This document shows, one piece after another, positions 35,416 through 45,020 of a DNA stretch of 64,000 nucleotides. The DNA lies in assembly GCF_001665395.1 (NCBI RefSeq), contig NZ_LZSG01000032.1, positions 19,572 to 83,571 on the forward strand, given 5' to 3'. This DNA comes from Mycobacterium sp. 1164966.3. GTDB lineage: Bacteria; Actinomycetota; Actinomycetes; Mycobacteriales; Mycobacteriaceae. The translations under genes were made by a program, and so were the position numbers. The notes beneath the pieces were generated by a model. That model had not been told where the DNA came from. It did not search any database and was given only the letters and a program-made list of their open reading frames with translations. The first letter of the stretch is position 1. Each line of letters opens with the position of its first letter.

Positions 35416-37167
35416 ATGTTGACCCTTGCACTCATAGGCCTGGTCGGGGGCCTGATCACCGGCATATCCCCCTGCATCCTGCCCGTGCTGCCGGTGATCT
35501 TCTTCTCGGGAGCGCGCACGGTCGCCGCTGAGCCGACCGCGTCAGAGGCCCCGGACGCTGTTGCGGTCGCGAGCAAACCGAAAGCTCCCCGTTCGGAGGC
35601 GCAGCGCCCGTACCGGGTGATCGGCGGGCTGGTGCTCAGCTTCAGCCTGGTCACCTTGGCGGGCACGGCGTTGTTGTCGCTGCTGCACATCCGGCAGGAC
35701 GCGATCCGCTGGGTGGCGCTGGTCGCGCTGGTGGCGATCGGCGCCGGGCTGATCTTTCCCCGCTTCGAGCAGTTGCTGGAGCGGCCCTTTTCCCGCATCC
35801 CGCAAAGACAGATCCGCACCCGCGGCAACGGGTTCGGTCTGGGCCTGGCATTGGGTGTGCTCTACGTGCCCTGCGCGGGCCCGGTGCTTGCCGCCATCGT
35901 GGTCGCCGGGGCCACCTCGACGATCGGTGTCAATACCGTCGTACTCACGGCTGCGTTCGCGGTCGGTGCCGCCTTGCCGTTGTTGGTGTTCGCACTTGCG
36001 GGTCGGCAGGTGGCAGCTCGGGTGAGCGCATTTCGGCGCCGCCAGCGCGAGATCCGGATCGCGGCCGGGGTGGTGACGATCCTGCTGGCGGTGGCACTGG
36101 TGTTGGACCTGCCTGCTGTGCTGCAGCGGGCCGTCCCCGATTACACCAGCGCGTTGCAGCAACAGGTCGGCGGCTCGAACCAGCTACGGGAGAAGCTCAA
36201 TCTCGGTGGCATCGTCAACGACCAGAACGCGCAACTGTCGAATTGCACCGAGGGAGCGGCCCGACTCGAAATGTGCGGCCCCGCACCAGATATCAAGGGC
36301 ATCGCCGCCTGGCTGAACACTCCCGGCAACCAACCGGTCGACCTGCACTCGCTGCGCGGACGGGTGGTGCTGATCGACTTCTGGGCGTATTCCTGCATCA
36401 ATTGCCAACGCGCCATCCCGCACATCGTCGGCTGGTATCAGGCCTACAAGGCTGCCGGCTTCGAGGTTATCGGCGTGCACACACCGGAGTACGCGTTCGA
36501 AAAGGTGACCGGCAATGTAGCGGCCGGGACGGCCGACCTGGGCATCAAATACCCTGTCGCGCTTGACAATAACTACTCGACGTGGACGAACTATCGCAAC
36601 CGGTACTGGCCGGCCGAATATCTGATCGACGCCAACGGAACGGTGCGGCACATCAAGTTCGGTGAGGGCGACTACGACGGCGCCGAGAGACTGATCAGGC
36701 AGTTGCTGCTCGACGCGAACCCCGCGGCCAAGCTGCCCCCGCCGGTGGGGGCACCGGACAACACGCCCACCCGAGGGTTGACGCCCGAGACGTATCTGGG
36801 GGTAGGCAAGGCGATCAACTTCGCCGGCGGCGGGGTGTATGACAGTGGCTCGGCGATGTTCAGCTACCCACCGACCCAGCCGATCGACTCGTTCGCGCTG
36901 AGCGGCCCGTGGAAACTGGACTACCAGGGCGCGACGGCCGACGGCGACGGCTCCGGCATCAGGCTCGACTATCGCGCCAAGAACGTCTACATCGTCGTCG
37001 GCGGCACCGGAACCGTGACGGTGACGCGGGACGGAAAGTCGGTGACCCTACCGGTCGGCGGACCCCCGACATCGCGCCAGATCGTCGCCCGGGACCAGGT
37101 GTCGCTCGGGACGCTCGAGGTGCGCCCCAGTCGGGGGCTGCAGGTGTATTCGTTCACCTACGGCTGA
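35416..37167 (+). CDS. dipZ: Membrane thiol-disulfide oxidoreductase DipZ (CcdA-thioredoxin fusion)
   Basis: This 583-residue fusion has an N-terminal CcdA-like membrane domain (about 1-240, six helices, Cys in ISPCILP and VPCAGP). An extracytoplasmic thioredoxin-like domain follows (about 290-435, active site YSCINCQ), then a beta-sandwich, carbohydrate-binding-like C-terminal domain (about 450-583). It moves reducing power across the membrane to exported proteins. The first ATG fits a leaderless start from the SigK-type promoter. It is followed by the MPT70 homologue, as in M. tuberculosis, but no MPT83 gene precedes it here. Confidence 0.93.
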   Translation: MLTLALIGLVGGLITGISPCILPVLPVIFFSGARTVAAEPTASEAPDAVAVASKPKAPRSEAQRPYRVIGGLVLSFSLVTLAGTALLSLLHIRQDAIRWVALVALVAIGAGLIFPRFEQLLERPFSRIPQRQIRTRGNGFGLGLALGVLYVPCAGPVLAAIVVAGATSTIGVNTVVLTAAFAVGAALPLLVFALAGRQVAARVSAFRRRQREIRIAAGVVTILLAVALVLDLPAVLQRAVPDYTSALQQQVGGSNQLREKLNLGGIVNDQNAQLSNCTEGAARLEMCGPAPDIKGIAAWLNTPGNQPVDLHSLRGRVVLIDFWAYSCINCQRAIPHIVGWYQAYKAAGFEVIGVHTPEYAFEKVTGNVAAGTADLGIKYPVALDNNYSTWTNYRNRYWPAEYLIDANGTVRHIKFGEGDYDGAERLIRQLLLDANPAAKLPPPVGAPDNTPTRGLTPETYLGVGKAINFAGGGVYDSGSAMFSYPPTQPIDSFALSGPWKLDYQGATADGDGSGIRLDYRAKNVYIVVGGTGTVTVTRDGKSVTLPVGGPPTSRQIVARDQVSLGTLEVRPSRGLQVYSFTYG

Positions 37168-37196
37168 TCCACAAATCGCGGTGGTCAATTCAAGAC

Positions 37197-37223
37197 CCAT
37201 CCAAAGAGCATGTGGCTCCGAAT
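37197..37223 (+). promoter_or_regulatory. SigK-type promoter of the mpt70 homologue
   Basis: CCATCC (37197-37202), a 15-base spacer and CCGAAT (37218-37223) match both SigK hexamers exactly. The spacer equals that of the dipZ promoter. Transcription would begin near 37230, giving a leader of about 33 bases with the AGGAG site. Confidence 0.7.
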
Positions 37224-37262
37224 CGTTCATGTCAGTCAATTCCTACTTCAGGAGCAACGCAA

Positions 37263-37868
37263 ATGAAGACCCACAGCAGGAAACTCAAGAAGTCATGTGC
37301 GGCAACCGGTTTCGCGGCAGCCGCAGCGGTAGGTCTCGCGCTGGTCGCCAGCCCGACGGCGGTGGCCAGCCCGTCGACCAATCTCGTCGGCCCGGGCTGC
37401 ACGGCCTACGCGCAGCAGGTGCCGACGGGTCCTGGATCGGTGGCCGGGATGGCGAACGACCCGGTGGCGGTGGCGGCGTCGAACAATCCGATGCTGACCA
37501 CGCTGACCTCGGCGCTGTCGGGCAAGCTCAACCCGCAGGTGAACCTCGTGGACACCCTCAACAGCGGGCAGTACACGGTATTCGCTCCGACGGATCAGGC
37601 GTTCAGCAAGCTCGATGCGGCCACCGTCGATAGGCTGAAAACCGATGCGCCACTGCTGAACAAGATCCTGACCTACCACGTGGTGCAAGGTCAGCTGAGC
37701 CCGGCCCAGGTCGGCGGCACCCACAACACGCTGCAGGGCGCGTCGCTGACGGTCACCGGTTCGGGTAACAACTTGAAGGTGAACAACGCATCGGTGGTCT
37801 GCGGTGGTGTGCAAACCGCGAACGCGGTGGTGTACATGATCGACACCGTCCTGATGCCCCCCATGTAG
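37263..37868 (+). CDS. mpt70: Secreted fasciclin-domain antigen, MPT70/MPT83 family
   Basis: This 201-residue protein has a Sec signal peptide ([28 protein letters not shown], cleaved after about residue 35) and one fasciclin (FAS1) domain (about 65-200; [42 protein letters not shown]). There is no lipobox, so it resembles secreted MPT70 more than the lipoprotein MPT83. AGGAG lies 8 bases before the ATG. Control by SigK is expected from the upstream promoter. The two Cys residues of the mature form could make a disulfide handled by DipZ. Confidence 0.92.
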   Translation: MKTHSRKLKKSCAATGFAAAAAVGLALVASPTAVASPSTNLVGPGCTAYAQQVPTGPGSVAGMANDPVAVAASNNPMLTTLTSALSGKLNPQVNLVDTLNSGQYTVFAPTDQAFSKLDAATVDRLKTDAPLLNKILTYHVVQGQLSPAQVGGTHNTLQGASLTVTGSGNNLKVNNASVVCGGVQTANAVVYMIDTVLMPPM

Positions 37869-37959
37869 TCACCCGTGGCAAAGTCCCCACAGCTGCGGGC
37901 GCACGATGTGCCAGAATGTCGTGAAATCTCCTATCAGGAATCCGACCGGAGGAATCGTC

Positions 37960-38217
37960 GTGGCCAGTACCGAAGTCGAGCACTACGACGGCGTCGACGT
38001 CGCCGAGGTGCCGTCCGCAGCGTGGGGATGGAGCCGAATCAATTACCGCACTTGGCACATCACCGCGCTGGTCATCGTCGGGTTTCTGATCGCGATGGTG
38101 CTGTTCCGCAACCACGTCGGGCACGTCGAGGACTGGTTCGTGTACGCGTTCGCAGCACTGACACTCGTCGTAGTGATTCGTGACCTCTGGGGTCGACGGC
38201 GCGGCTGGATCAGATAG
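37960..38217 (+). CDS. Small membrane protein, DUF2631-like (Rv2876-like)
   Basis: The GTG start at 37960, after GGAGGA, gives 85 residues with two membrane helices (about 33-50 and 58-75) and a basic C-terminus (GRRRGWIR). The longer open frame upstream lacks a ribosome site. I recognise DUF2631, of unknown function. It follows the MPT70 gene, as in M. tuberculosis, and its stop overlaps by 8 bases the end of the convergent DUF4097 gene. Confidence 0.8.
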   Translation: MASTEVEHYDGVDVAEVPSAAWGWSRINYRTWHITALVIVGFLIAMVLFRNHVGHVEDWFVYAFAALTLVVVIRDLWGRRRGWIR

Positions 38218-39028
38218 TCGCGGTTTCGTGCGCCGGCTCGGCGGCGCGGTGGATCCTGATGTCGCCGGACCCGCTGCGCACCTGCACGAGCAGGGTTTCG
38301 TCACCTTGCTGAGGGCCGTCCGCCGGCTGCAGCTGGCTGGTCACGTGTCCGGATCCGGTGGTGATGTCCAGCCGGGCCGCGGTGCCCTCGGCGACCCCGA
38401 CCTCCACGTCGCCGCTGCTGCTGTGAGCCGAAACCGTGCCGGCCACCGCGGCGACGACGTCCACCGAGCCGGACGCGGAGCGTGACTTCACACTGCCGCG
38501 CAGCCGGTCCACCGTCAGCGAACCGCTGGCAGCCTTGAACCTCAGATTGCCGTCGAGGTCGCCGATCGCCACACTGCCCGAGGCCGTCGCGATGGACGCG
38601 TTGCCGTGCACGGCCCGCACGCTGACCGATCCAGATGCACTGGTGGCCTTCAGCTTTCCGGCCACACTGTCGATTTCCACCTCACCGCTGGCGCCCGAGA
38701 ACCGAACGTCGGCGTATTCGCCTTCGGCGCGCAAGCTGGCCGATGCCACCGATACGTGCAGACGCGATCCGGCCGGCAATCCGATCTCGATATCGGTGTC
38801 TCCGCCGAGAAAGCGCGGCAAGCCGCGTTTGGGAGCGGTGACCGAGAGCTTCCCGTCGCGGAAGTCCACGCGGGTGTGTTCGGCCGTCCAGACGTCGGAA
38901 CCACGTGATTCGTCGCAGGGGCGCACCGCGACGACGGTATCGCCGCGATCGGTCGCGGCGATGCGCACCGAACCACCGGCGGCTTCGATCCACGCGTCGA
39001 TCGCCGTGGGGGTCTGGAAAGTCGGCAT
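38210..39028 (-). CDS. DUF4097-family beta-repeat protein
   Basis: This 272-residue protein has repeated 17-20 residue beta-helix-like units marked by ASGSV (KATSASGSVSV, ATASGSVAIGD, AASGSLTVD, SASGSVDVV, SSSGDVEVG), the DUF4097 pattern. There is no signal peptide. Such proteins are often coded with small DNA-binding regulators, and here an Arc-type protein is encoded 26 bases upstream on the same strand. Function unknown. Confidence 0.85.
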   Translation of the reverse strand: MPTFQTPTAIDAWIEAAGGSVRIAATDRGDTVVAVRPCDESRGSDVWTAEHTRVDFRDGKLSVTAPKRGLPRFLGGDTDIEIGLPAGSRLHVSVASASLRAEGEYADVRFSGASGEVEIDSVAGKLKATSASGSVSVRAVHGNASIATASGSVAIGDLDGNLRFKAASGSLTVDRLRGSVKSRSASGSVDVVAAVAGTVSAHSSSGDVEVGVAEGTAARLDITTGSGHVTSQLQPADGPQQGDETLLVQVRSGSGDIRIHRAAEPAHETATI

Positions 39029-39054
39029 TTTCAGTCTCCTGTTTGTTGAAGTTG

Positions 39055-39561
39055 TCAGCGCACCCAGCCGGTGACGCGGCGTCCGCCGCTACGGCCTGGG
39101 CCGTGCTGACTGCCCGGGTGAGCGGCTCCCTGGCTGGCCAGGGCAGCGGCGCGGACCAGCCAGGCGTTTATCGATGCGCCCTCGCGTCGAGCGGCGCCCT
39201 CGACCACTGTGCGCAGCCCTTCGGGAAGCCGCAGAGTGACGCGCCAGGTTCCGCCGTCGTCGTCGTATTGGGCGCCGAACAGATGGTTGGCGTTGTCGGT
39301 GTCCCCGGGCCCCTCGTCGACGGGGGCGCTGACGATGAACTCGGGGTCACGCCCGCGCAGCCGGACCTCTACGGAGCCCGGCGCCAGCTCACCGGTGATC
39401 TCTTCGGCGGCGGCCGACAGCACTTCCAGCAGTGCCAGCCGGACGGCCGAATCCAGCGGGGCACTCAGCCGGTCGGCCAGTTCCTGGGCAGCGGGACCGC
39501 CGGCCGCCGCGGCCACGCTCAGCTCGTGACGGACAGCGTCGACATAGGGTTGCAGATCCAT
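39055..39561 (-). CDS. Arc/HicB-like ribbon-helix-helix protein
   Basis: This 168-residue protein is acidic in its first 120 residues. Its C-terminal part (about 122-150, WRVTLRLPEGLRTVVEGAARREGASINAWLVRA) is a ribbon-helix-helix pattern as in Arc and HicB. It should be a DNA-binding autorepressor of itself and the DUF4097 gene downstream. A perfect palindrome sits one base from its start codon. Confidence 0.8.
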   Translation of the reverse strand: MDLQPYVDAVRHELSVAAAAGGPAAQELADRLSAPLDSAVRLALLEVLSAAAEEITGELAPGSVEVRLRGRDPEFIVSAPVDEGPGDTDNANHLFGAQYDDDGGTWRVTLRLPEGLRTVVEGAARREGASINAWLVRAAALASQGAAHPGSQHGPGRSGGRRVTGWVR

Positions 39562-39562
39562 G

Positions 39563-39577
39563 GTGTCATGATGACAC
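39563..39577. promoter_or_regulatory. Palindromic operator before the Arc-type gene
   Basis: GTGTCAT-G-ATGACAC is a perfect 15-base palindrome one base upstream of the ATG. A further GTGTCAT half-site lies at 39597-39603, and the 8-base palindrome TGACGTCA at 39583-39590. This fits cooperative binding by the ribbon-helix-helix protein. Confidence 0.6.
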
Positions 39578-39621
39578 TATCCTGACGTCATAGCAAGTGT
39601 CATTCTGGTGCGATGGTGGCG

Positions 39622-40512
39622 TCAGGCTTTGCGGCGCACGCGGCGGTACCAGGCGCCCGCGACGACGCAGCCGACCAGTACGAGCAAAGCGACCACCCAC
39701 GGCCATCCGCCGTGCTGGTGCACCCAGCCGGCCAGCGCACCTTGCAGGCGTCCGGCGGCGGTGATCACCCTGTCCTGGGGGTGCGCGTGCGCACTGAACA
39801 GGCGGACCTCGTAAAGGCCGTAGTAGGCCACATACAGTCCGACGATCGCCAACAGCGCGCCGCCAACCCGGGTGACGAGGGGCAGGATTCGCCGCAGGCG
39901 GTCGGCCAGCGCCGAGCTCGCCGTAGCGGCAGCCACCGCAAGGACGCCGACGACCAAGGTCAGCCCGGCCACATACGCCACGTAGATGGCCACTGTTCCG
40001 AGGACCGAACCGCCCCGCAACCCGGCCCCCGTTACCGCGAGAAACGGCCCGATGGTGCACGAGAGCGACGCGATCGCGTAGCTGACGCCGTACCCGTACA
40101 TGGAGCCCAACCGGGCCGTAGGGGCCCACCGCGCACCGAGCGGTCGCAACACCGCCAGCCTTCGGCCCACCAGCAACCACACCCCGAGGCCCAGGAGCAC
40201 CGCACCGACTACCACCGTGGCGTAAGGGAGGTAACGCTGTACCGTCGCGGCTGCCGATATGGTCAGCGCTCCGAACAATCCGAACACCGTCAAAAAGCCG
40301 AGCGCCATTCCGGCGGTGGCCGCCAGCGCCCGCCCCAACGGCGCCGATGCCCGCAGCAGGGCCGGACCGGTTCGATTCGCCGGTGATTGTTCGCCGGACT
40401 GCTGCCCGCGTACCACCAGAAGTAGGTACGCGGGCAGCATGGCAAACCCACAGGGGTTCAGCGCTGCCACCAGCCCGGCGGCGAAGGCCAGACCGATCAG
40501 GCCGTGGTTCAC
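39622..40512 (-). CDS. CcdA-like cytochrome c biogenesis / thiol transport membrane protein (Rv2877c-like)
   Basis: This 296-residue polytopic protein has about seven hydrophobic helices. It carries the CcdA/DsbD-type Cys-containing motifs AALNPCGFAMLPAY (about 15-28) and SLSCTIGPFLA (about 153). It should pass electrons across the membrane to the exported thioredoxin-like MPT53 encoded 15 bases upstream, forming a second redox pair beside DipZ. An older annotation of M. tuberculosis calls this family mercury transport-like. Confidence 0.88.
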   Translation of the reverse strand: MNHGLIGLAFAAGLVAALNPCGFAMLPAYLLLVVRGQQSGEQSPANRTGPALLRASAPLGRALAATAGMALGFLTVFGLFGALTISAAATVQRYLPYATVVVGAVLLGLGVWLLVGRRLAVLRPLGARWAPTARLGSMYGYGVSYAIASLSCTIGPFLAVTGAGLRGGSVLGTVAIYVAYVAGLTLVVGVLAVAAATASSALADRLRRILPLVTRVGGALLAIVGLYVAYYGLYEVRLFSAHAHPQDRVITAAGRLQGALAGWVHQHGGWPWVVALLVLVGCVVAGAWYRRVRRKA

Positions 40513-40527
40513 TGGACGTTCAGCAAG

Positions 40528-41037
40528 TCAGGACGTCAGGGCCGCAACCCGGCCGGACAACTCCTGTTGCGACATCGCCGACGTCGGGTTGTTGACGAAC
40601 GTCGAACTGCCATCCGCCCGGTAGAACACGTATGCCGGCTGCCACGGCACGTTGTACCGGGCCCAGATCGAACCGTCGGCGTCGTTGAGATTGGTGAAGT
40701 CCAGGTGATACTTGGAGACAAAGTCTTGCATCGCACCAACTTCCGAGTGAGCCGCGATACCGACGAAGGCTACTCCCGGGTTGGCTGCGGATACCTGGCT
40801 GACGCTGGGAGCTTCGGCGTTGCAGAACGGGCACCACGGCGTCCAGAACCACAGCACCGCAGGCTTGCCCTGCAGAGTCGCGCCGCTGAACGGCGCACCG
40901 CTGAGGGTGCTTCCGGTGAACTGCAGACGGTCATCCGCGGCTGCCGCCCGCGGAGCGCTTACCAACGCAAAAAACAACGCGACCGCAAAGGCGGCCGCGG
41001 CAAACAACCTGAGCGGGGACATCAAGCGAAGAATCAT
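40528..41037 (-). CDS. mpt53: Secreted thioredoxin-like protein MPT53 (DsbE/DsbF family)
   Basis: The ATG at 41037 (MILRLMSPLRL) matches the M. tuberculosis start and has GAGG 9 bases upstream; another Met lies four codons earlier. It has 169 residues, a signal peptide cleaved near AAA-ADD (about residue 36), and a thioredoxin fold with active site WCPFC. MPT53 oxidises thiols of exported proteins. It is coded directly before its CcdA-like partner. Confidence 0.93.
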   Translation of the reverse strand: MILRLMSPLRLFAAAAFAVALFFALVSAPRAAAADDRLQFTGSTLSGAPFSGATLQGKPAVLWFWTPWCPFCNAEAPSVSQVSAANPGVAFVGIAAHSEVGAMQDFVSKYHLDFTNLNDADGSIWARYNVPWQPAYVFYRADGSSTFVNNPTSAMSQQELSGRVAALTS

Positions 41038-41201
41038 GACATACCTCATTTGCTGGTCGGATGTCTTGGATGACGTGCCAGCCGCCAGTTTGGTTCATTG
41101 CCGGTCGGCGGCATCGAGACTGCGGTGACGGCGTGGTTGAGGCGGCTTTAAGCGCCCTCAGCGCAGCCTGGACGCCACGATTGCAGGCTCGATGCTCCGG
41201 C

Positions 41202-42302
41202 TCACTTCCCTTCGAAAGCCAGCTGGCCACATGCGGCGCTGATTTCGCGGCCGCGCGTATCGCGAACCGTGCAGGACACTCCGTTCGACCGGACCCGTCG
41301 GACGAATTCGCGCTCCACCGCCTTCGGGCTGGCGTCCCAGTCGCTGCCCGGGGTCGGATTGAGCGGGATCAGGTTCACATGCACCAGCGGCCCCAGCACC
41401 CGATGCAACCGCTTACCGAGCAAGTCGGCCCGCCACGGTTGATCGTTGACATCACGAATCAGTGCGTACTCGATGGATATCCGCCGGCCGGTCAGCTCGG
41501 CGTAGTAGCGGGCGGCGTCCAGGGCTTCAGCGATCTTCCACCGGTTGTTGACCGGAACCAGCGTGTCGCGCAGCTCGTCGTCGGGCGCGTGCAGCGACAA
41601 CGCCAGCGTCACACCGAGCCGCTCGTCGGCGAGCTTTCGGATCGCCGGAGCCAATCCCACCGTCGACACCGTCACCGACCGCGCCGAGATTCCGAAACCG
41701 GAACGCTCCGTGATGCGCCGGACGGCGGCCAGCACCCTGGGGTAGTTGGCGAGCGGCTCCCCCATCCCCATGAAAACCACGTTCGACAGCCGTTGACCGC
41801 CGAAGTCGTCGCGCAGCGCCGCGGCAGCGGCACGCACCTGCTCGAGGATTTCCGCAGTCGACAGGTTGCGGTTCAAACCGCCCTGGCCCGTCGCGCAGAA
41901 CGGGCAGGCCATCCCGCAGCCCGCTTGCGAAGAGATGCATACCGTGTTCCGCTGCGGGTAGCGCATCAGCACCGATTCAAAGGTGGTGCCAGCAGGGTCG
42001 TTGACGGCCCGCCACAACGTCTTTCGGGTCTGACCGGCATCGCAGGTGACTTCGGCGGCCGCCGTGAGCAGGGTCGGGAACATGGTCTCGGCGACGCGGT
42101 CGCGAACACCGGCAGGAAGGTCGGTCATCTGCCGGGGATCGGCGGTGAGCCGGCCGTAGTAATGGTGTGCGAGCTGCTTGGCCCGAAACGCCGGCAGGCC
42201 CAGTTCGGCGACGACGGACGCGCGGCCCTCCGCGTCGAGGTCGGCGAAGTGCCGCGGCGGCTTGCCCCGGCGCGGCGCATCGAAGATCAATTCTTGGACC
42301 AT
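41202..42302 (-). CDS. rlmN: 23S rRNA/tRNA A2503/A37 methyltransferase RlmN
   Basis: This radical SAM enzyme methylates C2 of A2503 in 23S rRNA and A37 in some tRNAs. It has 366 residues, the cluster motif CGMACPFC (CxxxCxxC, about residue 125), GMGEPLANY and the C-terminal mechanistic Cys ([18 protein letters not shown]). The ATG at 42302 gives [15 protein letters not shown]. It lies 13 bases downstream of cdsA on the same strand. Confidence 0.95.
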   Translation of the reverse strand: MVQELIFDAPRRGKPPRHFADLDAEGRASVVAELGLPAFRAKQLAHHYYGRLTADPRQMTDLPAGVRDRVAETMFPTLLTAAAEVTCDAGQTRKTLWRAVNDPAGTTFESVLMRYPQRNTVCISSQAGCGMACPFCATGQGGLNRNLSTAEILEQVRAAAAALRDDFGGQRLSNVVFMGMGEPLANYPRVLAAVRRITERSGFGISARSVTVSTVGLAPAIRKLADERLGVTLALSLHAPDDELRDTLVPVNNRWKIAEALDAARYYAELTGRRISIEYALIRDVNDQPWRADLLGKRLHRVLGPLVHVNLIPLNPTPGSDWDASPKAVEREFVRRVRSNGVSCTVRDTRGREISAACGQLAFEGK

Positions 42303-42315
42303 GACCTGTCCAGTA

Positions 42316-43236
42316 TCAGGGAAGCAGCGTGAACACGGTCCAGGTCGCCACGGCCGACGGCAGCACCCCGTCCAGCCGATCCATCAGTCCGCCGTGCCCG
42401 GGCAGCAGTCGGCCCATGTCCTTGATGCCGAGGTCACGCTTGACCTGGGACTCCACCAGATCGCCGAGCGTGCAGGTCAACACCAGCAGCAGACCCAGCA
42501 ACGCGCCAACCCACAGCTCGCGGTGGGCCAGGAAATGTACCGTCAGGATCGTTGCGGTGATCCCGAACACCAGCGAACCGGCGAATCCCTCCCAGGACTT
42601 CTTCGGGCTGATTTTGGGAACCATCGGGTGCTTGCCGAATAGGACGCCCACGGCATAGCCGCCCACGTCGGATGCGACCACCGCGATCATCAGGCAGAAT
42701 ACCCGGGCCCACCCGTCTTTCGGGTAGACCAGCAGGGCGGCGAACGAACCGAACAGCGGTACCCACGCGGCCAGGAATATGGTGGCCGACGTGTCACGCA
42801 GATAGTTCGACGGCGGCGCACCGGAGGCATCCTGTGTGCGGTTGTCCTGCATGAACAGCCGCCAGATCATGCAGACCACCACCATGCCGCCGAAGCCGGC
42901 CAACGCGCCGACCGCGTGGTGCCACCAGGTCAGCCAGATGGTGACCTGCCCGCCGATCAGCAACGGGATGATCGGAATCAGGTATCCCTGTTCGCGCAGT
43001 CGCCGGACGACCTCATGGGTGGCCACCAGGGCGGCGGCGGAGCACAAAACCACCCACCAGCGCGGAACGAACAACAGAGTCGCGATGAGAACGCCGCCGA
43101 TACCTGCGCCGACCGCGATCGCGGCGGGTAGGTTGCGTCCAGCACGCGACGTTCTCTTGGCCGGCTTCCGCGAGGTCTGATCGTCCCCCGGCGGCTCGTC
43201 GGGCGGACTGCCGGTACCGGCATCGGTGGTTGCCAC
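42316..43236 (-). CDS. cdsA: Phosphatidate cytidylyltransferase CdsA
   Basis: CdsA makes CDP-diacylglycerol, the precursor of phosphatidylinositol and cardiolipin. It has 306 residues, a polar Pro/Lys/Arg-rich N-terminal 35, then about eight membrane helices. The CDP-OH signature region is near the end ([40 protein letters not shown]; conserved Asp residues). It belongs to the pyrH-frr-cdsA block. Confidence 0.95.
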   Translation of the reverse strand: MATTDAGTGSPPDEPPGDDQTSRKPAKRTSRAGRNLPAAIAVGAGIGGVLIATLLFVPRWWVVLCSAAALVATHEVVRRLREQGYLIPIIPLLIGGQVTIWLTWWHHAVGALAGFGGMVVVCMIWRLFMQDNRTQDASGAPPSNYLRDTSATIFLAAWVPLFGSFAALLVYPKDGWARVFCLMIAVVASDVGGYAVGVLFGKHPMVPKISPKKSWEGFAGSLVFGITATILTVHFLAHRELWVGALLGLLLVLTCTLGDLVESQVKRDLGIKDMGRLLPGHGGLMDRLDGVLPSAVATWTVFTLLP

Positions 43237-43270
43237 GGGCGGAGACGGACTTGGCTGCTGCTGGGGACCG

Positions 43271-43828
43271 CTAGACCTCCAGCAGCTCGCCTTCTTTGTG
43301 TTTGACCAACTCGTCGATCTGGTTGACGTAGTTGTGCGTGGTCTTGTCGAGATCTTTCTCCGCCCGGCCTACCTCGTCTTCGCCGGCCTCGCCGTCCTTG
43401 CGGATGCGATGCAGCTCCTCCATCGCTTTGCGGCGGATGTTGCGCACCGAGACGCGTGCTTCCTCACCTTTGTGTTTGGCCTGCTTGACCAGTTCGCGAC
43501 GCCGTTCCTCGGTGAGCTGAGGTACCGCCACCCGGATGAGCGTGCCGTCGTTGGTGGGGTTCACACCCAAGTCGGAATTGCGGATCGCGGTCTCGATGGC
43601 GTGCAGTTGATTCGCCTCATACGGCTTGATCACGACGAGCCTCGCTTCGGGAACGTTGATGCTGGCCAGCTGGGTGATCGGGGTGTTGGTGCCGTAGTAG
43701 TCGATGGTGATCCGGGAGAACATGCCCGGGTTGGCGCGACCGGTCCGGATGGTCGACAAATCGTCACGGGCCACCGACACGGCCTTTTCCATTCTCTCCT
43801 CGGCGTCGAAGAGAGCCTCTTCTATCAT
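43271..43828 (-). CDS. frr: Ribosome recycling factor
   Basis: This 185-residue RRF splits the post-termination ribosome with EF-G. The full family pattern is present, from [24 protein letters not shown] to the C-terminal [10 protein letters not shown], without gaps. It lies 15 bases downstream of pyrH. Confidence 0.97.
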   Translation of the reverse strand: MIEEALFDAEERMEKAVSVARDDLSTIRTGRANPGMFSRITIDYYGTNTPITQLASINVPEARLVVIKPYEANQLHAIETAIRNSDLGVNPTNDGTLIRVAVPQLTEERRRELVKQAKHKGEEARVSVRNIRRKAMEELHRIRKDGEAGEDEVGRAEKDLDKTTHNYVNQIDELVKHKEGELLEV

Positions 43829-43843
43829 TTGCGCCGCTCCTTC

Positions 43844-44587
43844 TCAGGTGGTGACCAGCGTTCCGATCTTCTCACCAGCGACCGCACGGGCGATATTGCC
43901 ATCGGTCAGCAGATTGAACACCAGAATCGGCATGCCATTGTCCATGCATAGACTGAACGCGGTGGCATCGGCCACCCGCAGGCCGCGGTCGATGACCTCG
44001 CGGTGACTGATCGCGGTGAGCAGTTCGGCCTGCGGGTTCACCCGCGGGTCCTCGGCGAACACCCCGTCGACCGCCTTGGCCATCAAGACCACGTCCGCGC
44101 CGATCTCCAGTGCCCGCTGGGCTGCCGTGGTGTCCGTCGAGAAATACGGCAGGCCCATGCCGGCGCCGAAGATGACCACCCGCCCCTTCTCCAGGTGGCG
44201 GACCGCCCGCAACGGCAGGTAGGGCTCGGCCACCTGGCCCATGGTGATCGCGGTCTGGACCCGGGTGACAATGCCTTCCTTTTCGAGGAAGTCCTGCAGC
44301 GCAAGGCTATTCATGACGGTGCCGAGCATCCCCATGTAGTCGGATCGGGTGCGCTCCATACCGCGCTGCTGAAGCTGCGCGCCGCGGAAGAAGTTGCCGC
44401 CGCCGATGACGACCGCGACCTGCACGCCGTCGCGAACCACCTCGGCGATCTGGCGGGCCACCTGCGCCACCACATCGGGGTCCAGGCCGACCTGGCCGCC
44501 GCCGAACATCTCGCCGCCAAGCTTCAGCAACACTCGCGCATACTTGGAACGCACCCCGTTGGTGCTCGTCGGCTGGGCCTCCGTCAT
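43844..44587 (-). CDS. pyrH: UMP kinase PyrH
   Basis: This hexameric UMP kinase belongs to the amino acid kinase family and makes UDP. It has 247 residues with motifs [19 protein letters not shown] and [12 protein letters not shown]. The start at 44587 follows an AAGGAG-like site. It is the first gene of the pyrH-frr-cdsA-rlmN series; 433 bases of regulatory DNA separate it from the divergent GlnR-like gene. Confidence 0.97.
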   Translation of the reverse strand: MTEAQPTSTNGVRSKYARVLLKLGGEMFGGGQVGLDPDVVAQVARQIAEVVRDGVQVAVVIGGGNFFRGAQLQQRGMERTRSDYMGMLGTVMNSLALQDFLEKEGIVTRVQTAITMGQVAEPYLPLRAVRHLEKGRVVIFGAGMGLPYFSTDTTAAQRALEIGADVVLMAKAVDGVFAEDPRVNPQAELLTAISHREVIDRGLRVADATAFSLCMDNGMPILVFNLLTDGNIARAVAGEKIGTLVTT

Positions 44588-44850
44588 CTAACTCCTTGCA
44601 TGAGAGTGCCAACCCGGCCACCCGCCCGGACGGCATTTGACATCCTGCCTCATCGCCGCCGTGTGGGACGGGCCGGGTGGACCATCGGCAGGGCGAACAG
44701 ACAGCATGTTTGGGCGGCTGGTGGCTTGGGAATTCCGGAGCAACGCGGCGCGAAACCACGGCCTTGAGAATTAGGGCCGGTCGGCGCCGCTTTACCGGAT
44801 CGATCGCCGTCGAGCGCGCCACAGGTCCCGCCAGATAGCTTGTTGGAAGG

Positions 44851-44884
44851 ATGGGTCCGGCCCGGATGAACGGGCCGGATCCAT
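44851..44884. other. Strong 14-base-pair hairpin between pyrH and the GlnR-like gene
   Basis: ATGGGTCCGGCCCG (44851-44864) pairs with CGGGCCGGATCCAT (44871-44884) around the loop GATGAA, with one G-T wobble on the + strand. No T-tract follows on either strand. It lies in the 433-base gap between divergent genes and could be a transcript-end barrier or part of a leader RNA. Confidence 0.6.
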
Positions 44885-44954
44885 CGACTTCTGCCGCCGA
44901 CGTAGTTGTACAGCGATGGAATAGTTCCGCGGTCTACCGGGTATTCAGCGCTGC

Positions 44955-45007
44955 GCCGGCAGACATCTCTAGGAGATGCCCGTCCCGCAACGAAGCGGGA
45001 TACCGGC
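44955..45007 (+). promoter_or_regulatory. Structured leader just upstream of the GlnR-like gene
   Basis: An outer helix GCCGG (44955-44959) with CCGGC (45003-45007) encloses two hairpins: CATCTC-TAG-GAGATG (44964-44978) and TCCCGC-AACGAA-GCGGGA (44983-45000). The start codon lies 14 bases after the outer helix. The layout is that of a three-way junction; no known riboswitch class is recognised. Confidence 0.45.
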
Positions 45008-45020
45008 ATGAGGTCGGGAG

